DNA of 64,000 bases from Terriglobia bacterium (lineage in GTDB: Bacteria > Acidobacteriota > Terriglobia > Terriglobales > Acidobacteriaceae), in assembly GCA_020073165.1 (NCBI GenBank), contig JAIQFP010000006.1, positions 1 through 64,000 on the forward strand, given 5' to 3'. Under the pieces are notes generated by a model. The model saw nothing but the letters and a program-made list of their open reading frames with translations, did not search any database and was not told the origin of the DNA. Positions 58,354 through 64,000 of the stretch are shown piece after piece. Position 1 is the first letter of the stretch, and each line of letters begins with the position of its first letter. A program made the translations under genes and the position numbers.

Positions 58354-59121
58354 ATGGCGTCGGAGACTGAAGTTCGCATCCTCAACGCTCCTGCCGATCT
58401 GTTTCAGGCCGCGGCCACGGAATTCGTCCGCCTGGCCAACGAAGCGGTGCGCGCCCGCGGACGCTTCTGCGTCGCCCTCTCCGGCGGTTCCACTCCCAAG
58501 AGTCTTTTCTCGCTGCTCGCCAGCGGCTCCGTGCCCTCCATCCCCTGGGACAAGATCTGCTTCTTTTTCGGCGACGAGCGCCATGTCCCGCCCGATCACC
58601 CCGACAGCAACTACCGCATGGCCGACGAAGCTATGCTGTCCAAGGTTCCGCTACGCCCGGAGAATGTGTTTCGCGTCCGCGGCGAAGAGAAAGACGCGGC
58701 AGTCGCCGCCCAGGCCTACGAGCAAGTCTTAGTCACATTTTTCCGCCTCAAGCCGGCTGAGTTTCCCCGGTTTGACCTGATCCTGCTCGGCATGGGTCCC
58801 GATGGCCACACCGCTTCCCTGTTTCCCGGCTCGCCCGCTCTCCAGGAGAGGGATCGCCTGGTAGTTTCGAACTGGGTGGAGAAGTTCAAGACCGACCGGA
58901 TTACGATGACCTTCCCCGTCATCAATCATGCCGCCTTCATCATGTTCATGGTCAGCGGACCAGACAAAGCCCAGCCTTTGCACGAAGTCCTGGAGAACCC
59001 CGCATCCGATCTGCCTTCGCGCAAAATCCAACCGCTGGATGGCAGCTTGCTGTGGTTGGTAGATCGGGCAGCGGCCGCCGCCCTGTCAGCCCAGGCAAGA
59101 GAGAAAGCCCGCACCGCCTAG
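58354..59121 (+). CDS. pgl: 6-Phosphogluconolactonase
   Basis: 255 residues starting seven bases after glk. Hydrolyses the lactone made by Zwf. DevB/Pgl signatures: CVALSGGSTPKSLFSLLA, CFFFGDERHVPPDHPDSNYRMADEAML and LILLGMGPDGHTASLFPGSPAL. Last gene of the unit; no gnd (6-phosphogluconate dehydrogenase) lies nearby, so the oxidative branch is completed elsewhere or feeds an Entner-Doudoroff route. Confidence 0.93.
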   Translation: MASETEVRILNAPADLFQAAATEFVRLANEAVRARGRFCVALSGGSTPKSLFSLLASGSVPSIPWDKICFFFGDERHVPPDHPDSNYRMADEAMLSKVPLRPENVFRVRGEEKDAAVAAQAYEQVLVTFFRLKPAEFPRFDLILLGMGPDGHTASLFPGSPALQERDRLVVSNWVEKFKTDRITMTFPVINHAAFIMFMVSGPDKAQPLHEVLENPASDLPSRKIQPLDGSLLWLVDRAAAAALSAQAREKARTA

Positions 59122-59739
59122 GTCACGTGTCTTCCTAGTTGCGCAAGATGCTGGACAGCCACACTGGTCTGCCAATTGCTATTGAAACATTGCCATTTCA
59201 CCGCCATCGCCAACCAGTTCAAGATGACAACACCACGCGCTGTCCAGAACAGACGCCTCATAGCTCATTGCCGACGCAGCACTATACCGGACTCAGGGCA
59301 CAGATGGAATGCTGCTGGTTCGCGTACGGTCCGCTCGGCGGTTGTGGAAGAAGCGCAGGGATTATTGGCGTAACATCCCCATTACACTCATGACCAATCG
59401 GTTCTGAGTGTAAGCGCTGATTACGACAACAATCAATTCCGACCCGGTAAGTTCCTCACAAAGAAGTGACCTCCGATTGGCCGTCACTCGGGCACAACCC
59501 CTGGATCTTTTACAAATCATCTACAAGCTGCTGACAAACGCGTGACAATCCTCGGGCCATTGCGCGGTACTTTAATTTTGCACCTGAGCCCACGCTCTGG
59601 GCCGCGGCTAGGCGAGATTCTTAGTGGAAAGCGGTGAGACTCCACAAGAGTCTGCACGGAGGTAGAAGCAGCCGATACTGAGCCACGTCAGATTTTCCAT
59701 CCTGGCAGCAGGTGATCCGTAACCTTCGAAGGAGAAGAC
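59122..59739. other. Intergenic stretch with repeat copy A and a structured leader candidate
   Basis: No convincing gene in these 618 bases. It holds palindromic repeat copy A (59369-59425) and, just ahead of the methyltransferase gene, a G+C-rich leader with a perfect hairpin AGACTC-CACAA-GAGTCT (59637-59653). The surrounding bases GGAAA...GGTGAGACTCC and GAGCCAC faintly resemble cobalamin-riboswitch core words, but the paired layout was not established. Confidence 0.5.
59369..59425. repeat. Cassette-type palindromic repeat, copy A
   Basis: Outer CGTAAC...TTACG enclose TTACACTCATGACC (59382-59395), loop AATC, and GGTTCTGAGTGTAA (59400-59413). Complete palindrome of 57 bases. Related to copies B-E downstream. 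Confidence 0.75.
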
Positions 59740-60522
59740 ATGTTGAGCCGAATTACAGCGTTCTTGTATGGTGTCGTCTGCTATCTGGTGTTTTTTATAA
59801 CTTTCTTGTATGCCATGGGTTTTCTCGGGAATTTTGGCGTTCCGAAGTCCATCGACTCCGGAGCGCAGTTGCCATTCCTCCAGGCATTGGCGATCAATGC
59901 CGCATTGCTGGGGCTATTCGCAGTTCAGCACAGCGTCATGGCGCGGCAATGGTTCAAACGCGCCTGGACGCGAATCGTGCCCGCGTCGGTCGAACGCAGC
60001 ACCTATGTGCTGTTCTCCAGTCTCGCTTTGCTCCTGCTGTTCTGGAAGTGGGAACCGATGGGTGGTGTGGTCTGGAATGTGGGGAACGACTTTGGACGGT
60101 TCGCGCTCTACAGTCTGTACGCTTTGGGCTGGGTGACGGTGCTCGCCGCCACCTTTCTCATCAACCATTTTGACCTGTTTGGACTGCGCCAGGTATGGCT
60201 GAATCTGCTGGGGCGCCCCTACACGGCCCTCGAGTTCCGCACTCCCGGCCTCTACCGTTTCGTCCGGCACCCCTTATATGTGGGATGGCTGCTCGTGTTC
60301 TGGTCGGCCCCGGTGATGACATCTGCGCATCTGGTCTTCGCAATCGCCACCACCGCGTACATTCTCGTAGCAATTCAGTTCGAGGAACGAGACCTCGTTC
60401 GAATTCATGGAGAATACGCCGAGTATCGCCGCCGGGTGCCAATGATTCTGCCCATTGGGTCCCCTCTGCAAAGAGAAAGCGCTGAAGTGCCCGGAAGCCC
60501 CGCGCCTGAAATGGAAACGTAG
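59740..60522 (+). CDS. Methanethiol S-methyltransferase-like (MddA/NnrU family) membrane enzyme
   Basis: 260 residues, about six membrane helices, ribosome site AAGGAG. C-terminal isoprenylcysteine-methyltransferase-like motif: [19 protein letters not shown], then [24 protein letters not shown], which bind S-adenosylmethionine. The N-terminal part ([27 protein letters not shown], then [45 protein letters not shown]) resembles MddA, which methylates methanethiol to dimethyl sulfide. That name is probable rather than proven, since the family is broad. It is the first gene of the repeat-bounded series. Confidence 0.78.
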   Translation: MLSRITAFLYGVVCYLVFFITFLYAMGFLGNFGVPKSIDSGAQLPFLQALAINAALLGLFAVQHSVMARQWFKRAWTRIVPASVERSTYVLFSSLALLLLFWKWEPMGGVVWNVGNDFGRFALYSLYALGWVTVLAATFLINHFDLFGLRQVWLNLLGRPYTALEFRTPGLYRFVRHPLYVGWLLVFWSAPVMTSAHLVFAIATTAYILVAIQFEERDLVRIHGEYAEYRRRVPMILPIGSPLQRESAEVPGSPAPEMET

Positions 60523-60675
60523 GTTGTCTCGACAATTGAGTCACCTCGCATCGTACGAGTCAGAGCCAATTGGCTGCAAAACGCCATCGGTAAAGCTGGA
60601 CACCTTGGCTTTAGGTTCGAACATCATGCGACTACCCCGAATTGTCGGCAACTCGGAAGCCACGCGGTTGTTGTT

Positions 60676-60731
60676 GTAACATCGCCATTACACTCATAAC
60701 CAATCGGTTATAAGTGTAATCGCCTGTTTAC
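60676..60731. repeat. Cassette-type palindromic repeat, copy B
   Basis: GTAAC...GTTTAC enclose TTACACTCATAACC (60688-60701), loop AATC, and GGTTATAAGTGTAA (60706-60719). The 14-base arms pair at all but one position. It follows the methyltransferase gene by about 150 bases. Confidence 0.8.
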
Positions 60732-60872
60732 GCCAGTTGGGATCAATGTACAATGGGCAGCCGAGACGAGAGGCTCTATGTTTCCGCGCCTTCGCACTGT
60801 GCTCTGTCTGCCTTCTCCGATCCAGCAGGTTTCTCTTGCCGAGCAACCAGGGATGAGACTCCCTTTTCACCC

Positions 60873-61574
60873 GTGAAGGTAAAGGATCCCAACCAAAGAC
60901 TCGTGGCGCCTTTGTGGCACACGGCACTGCTCCTGCTGATTCTATTTATGCTCGCCGTGGGGGGAGCAAGGTTGCAGAGCCACGCGAACCCAAGTGATTC
61001 AATCGCACCACGACACGAAGGAATCGTGCCCTTGTATTTCTCGGTGATCATCCTAGAGTGGGCCTTGGTCTGTTTTGTCTGGTTCGGTCTGCGGCGGAGC
61101 GGAATGCGGTTACGTGAACTGATTGGGGGCCGATGGAACAGCGGCAAAGCTGTTCTGCTCGACGTTGCCATAGCTTTCGCTTTCTGGATTGTCTGGGAGG
61201 GCGCGGGGAAGTTGGTGCACCTCTTGCTCGGGCCCAGCCACGCCAAGACGATTGACGCGCTTCTGCCACAGGGTGCTCTCGAGGTTGGGCTTTGGATCGC
61301 GGTGTCTATGTCGGCGGGATTCGGCGAAGAGGTCGTCTATCGAGGGTATTTGCAGAAGCAGATTTTAGCGCTGAGCACTAGCGTCACGGCCGCAGTTCTC
61401 GGCCAAGCCATACTCTTCGGACTTTCACACGCCTATCAAGGAGCGAAGCAGGTAATTGTGATCACTGCCTTGGGAGTCGTTTATGGTGTCCTGCCGCTTT
61501 GGCGCAAAAGTCTGCGCCCCAACATCATGGCACATGCTTGGTCGGACGTATTCAGCGGCCTCCTTTCTCGATAA
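60873..61574 (+). CDS. CPBP-family intramembrane glutamic endopeptidase
   Basis: 233 residues from GTG 60873; an ATG at 60753 would add 40 residues that do not look like the family. Multi-pass membrane protein with all three catalytic motifs: EEVVYRGYLQ (EExxxR), FGLSHAYQG (FxxxH) and MAHAWSD (HxxxD/N type). The family (Abi/Rce1-like) cleaves within membranes; in bacteria, roles range from bacteriocin immunity to unknown. No bacteriocin gene is evident. Second gene of the repeat-bounded series. Confidence 0.82.
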   Translation: MKVKDPNQRLVAPLWHTALLLLILFMLAVGGARLQSHANPSDSIAPRHEGIVPLYFSVIILEWALVCFVWFGLRRSGMRLRELIGGRWNSGKAVLLDVAIAFAFWIVWEGAGKLVHLLLGPSHAKTIDALLPQGALEVGLWIAVSMSAGFGEEVVYRGYLQKQILALSTSVTAAVLGQAILFGLSHAYQGAKQVIVITALGVVYGVLPLWRKSLRPNIMAHAWSDVFSGLLSR

Positions 61575-61629
61575 AGGGCCGCAGGGCGATGCACTGGGGG
61601 GGGACCGACAGGCCCGACGCCTAAGACGG

Positions 61630-61655
61630 GGTTATGAGTGTAATCGCCTGGTTAC
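61630..61655. repeat. Cassette-type repeat, copy C (right half)
   Basis: GGTTATGAGTGTAATCGCC followed by TGGTTAC. Only the right arm of the palindrome is recognisable. It starts 55 bases after the CPBP stop and 39 bases before the next reading frame. Confidence 0.7.
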
Positions 61656-61693
61656 AACAATCAGGCGCCCACGAGGGCAGGTAGAATGCTGCG

Positions 61694-61978
61694 GTGACCG
61701 AACCCAAGCGCATTCACTATCGCGGCGTGCCGATGATTGAAGGCTGGCCCGAGAAGATTCAGGCGGCACAGCGGGTTGTCTCGTACACACTCAACGGGAA
61801 GGCTGTCCCTCGCGTTCGCTAAGGCGGCGAACAAGACGATTGGCATGCCGAGCGCGTTCCTTGTCACGACTGTCCAGTTCTAAAGGGCGAGTTCCATGTT
61901 CCAAGTTGTGACGTTGAGGAATGCCCAGTCTGCGGGGGGCAACTAATCTCCTGTGATTGCGCCCTTCGAGGAACGTGA
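61694..61978 (+). pseudogene. Cys-rich conserved hypothetical, broken by an in-frame TAA
   Basis: From GTG 61694 one frame reads TEPKRIHYRGVPMIEGWPEK... to VPRVR, then TAA (61820-61822), and continues in the same frame as GGEQDDWHAERVPCHDCPVLKGEFH...ECPVCGGQLISCDCALRGT to TGA at 61976-61978. A Tyr codon at the stop would restore a 94-residue protein with a zinc-binding-type Cys pattern (CHDC, CDVEECPVC, CDC). Codon structure is good on both sides, so this is a recent nonsense change, or less likely a sequencing error or a readthrough case. Function unknown. Third member of the repeat-bounded series. Confidence 0.7.
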
Positions 61979-61985
61979 GCACGTA

Positions 61986-62010
61986 TTCTGAGTGTAATCG
62001 CCTGTTTTCG
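61986..62010. repeat. Cassette-type repeat, copy D (right half)
   Basis: TTCTGAGTGTAATCGCC followed by TGTTTTCG. Right arm only; starts seven bases after the pseudogene stop. Confidence 0.7.
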
Positions 62011-62102
62011 TCAATTACCTCCCTTAATACCATTCGTGTTAGATTTCCGCCCGTATGCTCACACGGTTTGGAGGCTTCATGCTTTTAACCGGAGCGAACA
62101 AA

Positions 62103-62660
62103 ATGAAGATAATGCAAGTACTTCTTGTGATCGCTATTCTCAGTGCGCTCGCGAATGCACAGCAACAGCTCCCGTCCGCTCCCGCTCCGTCGTCCACAAC
62201 CGAGACTGCGCTGGTTCCAGTGCAGATGCGCGCCATCGTGGACACCTTAGCAGGCACATGGTCAATCACATGGACCGACAAGGATGGACACGTAATCGGA
62301 AAGGGCAAAGAAGTGTGGAAGATCGCGCCCGGCGGTATCCCCTTTATCGAGGAAAACCGCTCGACCGTGAATGGGAAGCCGGCTGAAGACTATGCCGCAA
62401 TGTGGTGGGACAATAAAGCGCAAACGATCCACGGGATCTGGTGCGACGCTACCATCAACGACGAGGGTTGCAGTGGATTCAACGTAACTCTCGACGGCAA
62501 GGACGTGGTCCTGACTGGCGAGTGGGAATACCTAGGCAAGCGGCAGAGCTGGCGAGAAGTTTTTAGCGCCACAAGGACGGCCATGACCCAAACGCTCTCC
62601 ACTGGCGAGCCCGGAAAAGAATTGAAGCCTGCCCCAACGATCCGCGGTACGAAGCGATGA
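62103..62660 (+). CDS. Secreted DUF1579-like protein
   Basis: 185 residues from ATG 62103, eight bases after GGAG. Signal peptide MKIMQVLLVIAILSALANAQ. The mature part is a small beta-barrel-like domain: IVDTLAGTWSITWTDKDGHVIGKGKEVWKIAPGGIPFIEENRSTVNG, AAMWWDNKAQTIHGIWCDATINDEGCSGF and GEWEYLGKRQSWREVFS. It resembles the lipocalin-like DUF1579 group, whose members have no confirmed function. Two Cys probably pair. Fourth member of the repeat-bounded series. Confidence 0.7.
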   Translation: MKIMQVLLVIAILSALANAQQQLPSAPAPSSTTETALVPVQMRAIVDTLAGTWSITWTDKDGHVIGKGKEVWKIAPGGIPFIEENRSTVNGKPAEDYAAMWWDNKAQTIHGIWCDATINDEGCSGFNVTLDGKDVVLTGEWEYLGKRQSWREVFSATRTAMTQTLSTGEPGKELKPAPTIRGTKR

Positions 62661-62696
62661 CGCGAGGGTTTGCTTAAGCAGCAGTTGGCGAAAAAT

Positions 62697-62742
62697 CGCG
62701 ATTACACCAACAACCGAGTTGTGAGTGTAAACGCCTGTCAAC
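62697..62742. repeat. Cassette-type palindromic repeat, copy E
   Basis: CGCGATTACACCAACAACC (62697-62715), two to three loop bases, GTTGTGAGTGTAAACGCC (62718-62735). Complete palindrome whose inner arm (ACAAC/GTTGT) differs from copy B (ATAACC/GGTTAT) but still pairs. Confidence 0.7.
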
Positions 62743-62901
62743 AACGGTTAGCTTCGACCAAACTCGGAGGCGGGAGGAGACTCTTGCGCTGGTTTGGCAC
62801 CAATTTGGAAACCAGCTGTTGTAGCGGGCCGGTTTCTTGTCGATTCCTTAACGCCGATGACCTAGAATGGGCGTGTGAGGTGGGGGAAGGAGTTCTTCCC
62901 C

Positions 62902-64000
62902 ATGGCGAGCCGGGCGCTGCACCGGGATTCTCTGGTAGGGCTCGAACTCGGCCATTACCTCGTCGCCGAGAAGATCGGCGCGGGGGGGATGGGTGAGGTT
63001 TTCCGCGCCCGCGATGAGCACCTCGACCGCGATGTCGCCATCAAGGTCCTGCCCCCCAAGACGTTCACCGACGACTCCGCTCGTAAACATTTTCGCAAGG
63101 AAGCCCTGGCCCTTTCCCGCCTGAACCATCCCAACATCGCCACCATCTACGATTTCGACACGCAGCAGGGGGTCGACTTTCTGGTGATGGAGTACATCAC
63201 CGGAGTGACACTAAGTGAGAAGCTGGCGGCGCCATTGCCGGAGACAGAAGCAGCTCGCCTGGGCGTGCAACTAGCCGAAGGACTGGCCGCTGCACACGAG
63301 CAAGGCGTCATTCACCGTGACCTGAAACCCGGGAACTTGCGGCTCACGCCCGACGAGCGTTTGAAGATTCTCGACTTCGGGCTGGCCAGACTGGTGCAGC
63401 CTGTGCGTGGAGAGGCTGAGACTGAGAGTCTGAGCGAGACGCGCTCAGCGGCAGGCACGCCCCCCTACATGGCCCCGGAACAACTGAAAGGTGAGACCGT
63501 GGACGCCCGCAGCGACATCTGGGCCGCGGGCGTGGTGCTCTACGAGATGGTGACCGGCCAGCGGCCGTTCGGGGGGAAGACGCCCGCTGCGGTGGTGGAC
63601 CAGATTCTTCACGCCGACATCGAGACCTCGCAGGACTTGCAGAAGCGGGTTTCCTTGCGCCTGGCGGACATCATTCTGAAGTGCCTGGAGAAGGAGCCGG
63701 AGAACCGGTACCAGTCCGCCAAGGAGCTTCAGGTGGACCTGCGGCGGCTCACATCGTCCACGGCCACGGGAAGCGTGGCGGTGGCGGCCAGGCGCAAGCG
63801 AACCGGCGCGAAACGCATTCGCTCCGTAGCGGTGCTGCCGCTCAGCAATTTTTCCCGCGATCCCGAGCAGGAGTACTTTGCTGATGGGATGACCGAGGCC
63901 TTGATCTGCGATCTGGCCAAGCTCCGGGCGGTGAAAATCACCTCCCGCACTTCGGTGATGCGCTACAAGGGAAAAGACACGCCGTTGGCGCAGATTGCCG
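62902..64000 (+). CDS. Ser/Thr protein kinase with TolB-like extension, 5' part
   Basis: Runs off the right edge; 366 codons visible. ATG 62902 has AAGGAG eight bases upstream. A complete Hanks-type kinase domain (about 16-280): Gly loop KIGAGGMGEVFRAR, Lys in DVAIKVLPP, catalytic VIHRDLKPGNL, DFG in KILDFGLARL, activation segment end GTPPYMAPEQL, and RSDIWAAGVVLYEM. After a basic linker (ARRKRTGAKRIRS) comes SVAVLPLSNFSRDPEQEYFADGMTEALICDLAKL, the TolB/FlgO-like domain usually followed by TPRs in acidobacterial kinases. No membrane helix is visible yet. Confidence 0.92.
   Translation, partial: MASRALHRDSLVGLELGHYLVAEKIGAGGMGEVFRARDEHLDRDVAIKVLPPKTFTDDSARKHFRKEALALSRLNHPNIATIYDFDTQQGVDFLVMEYITGVTLSEKLAAPLPETEAARLGVQLAEGLAAAHEQGVIHRDLKPGNLRLTPDERLKILDFGLARLVQPVRGEAETESLSETRSAAGTPPYMAPEQLKGETVDARSDIWAAGVVLYEMVTGQRPFGGKTPAAVVDQILHADIETSQDLQKRVSLRLADIILKCLEKEPENRYQSAKELQVDLRRLTSSTATGSVAVAARRKRTGAKRIRSVAVLPLSNFSRDPEQEYFADGMTEALICDLAKLRAVKITSRTSVMRYKGKDTPLAQIA

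Noticed and set aside
59139-59393. 84-residue reading frame after pgl
   Set aside because: Low-quality composition, no ribosome site, and it runs into palindromic repeat A.
59369-62742. Classical integron with attC sites
   Set aside because: The repeat ends do not fit RYYYAAC/GTTRRRY and no IntI is in the window; reported only as cassette-like.
62670-62996. 108-residue plus-strand frame before the kinase
   Set aside because: It overlaps the kinase start and repeat copy E and resembles no protein.

Overview
The window looks like a chromosomal piece of a Gram-negative soil bacterium of the phylum Acidobacteriota, probably close to the Koribacter/Terriglobia group. The reasons are two very large Oar-like TonB-dependent receptors ending in an aromatic beta-signal, a Ser/Thr kinase with a TolB-like extension, lipid A and lipoprotein genes (lpxD, an LpxL-type acyltransferase, lnt), many secreted proteins of unknown function, and G+C-rich codon use. 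This is inferred from gene content; no rRNA or phylogenetic marker was compared. No rRNA, CRISPR array, phage or complete insertion sequence was seen.

Layout. 1-6.2 kb: 3' part of a TonB-dependent receptor, then a DUF3857/transglutaminase/TPR protein. 6.3-11.4 kb, minus strand: CoA-binding protein, helical-repeat-like protein, HD hydrolase, prfB with its programmed +1 frameshift, lnt. 11.5-24 kb: mixed genes, namely an M64 peptidase, an A/T-richer pair (membrane protein and GmhB-like phosphatase), a P-loop NTPase, lpxD, a 47-residue membrane protein missed by length cut-offs, an LpxL-like acyltransferase, a SYLF protein, a LuxR-type regulator with a degenerate receiver, a SufT-like protein, a DmpA-type peptidase and a large secreted protein.

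24-45 kb is the most coherent block and reads as a polyamine/GABA/beta-alanine utilisation island. It holds three class-III aminotransferases, a CoA-acylating (methyl)malonate-semialdehyde dehydrogenase, an aminoaldehyde-type dehydrogenase, an APC permease, a full-length TonB-dependent receptor, a MerR+XRE+cupin regulator divergent from that receptor, an amidohydrolase, a complete PotD-A-B-C importer and a Tat-exported FAD amine-oxidase-like protein. The proposed flow is outer-membrane uptake, Pot import, oxidation and transamination, then exit by a GABA/succinate branch and a beta-alanine/malonate-semialdehyde branch.

45-52 kb: typA, a zinc-ribbon protein, an RRM protein, tRNA-Arg(CCG), a PAS-GGDEF-EAL protein, a TonB-C-terminal protein and a PilZ protein. 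52.3-59.1 kb: a pentose-phosphate operon tkt-tal-zwf-glk-pgl. 59.1-62.9 kb: an accessory stretch in which single plus-strand genes (MddA-like methyltransferase, CPBP protease, a zinc-binding-type pseudogene, a secreted protein) are separated by copies of one palindromic repeat, giving a cassette-like pattern. The window ends inside a Ser/Thr protein kinase gene.

The most unusual items are the repeat-delimited genes, the polyamine island with its own outer-membrane receptor and three-domain regulator, the dispersed hairpin repeats whose stem changes while the flanks stay fixed, and the GGTAAC motif pairs beside several regulatory genes.
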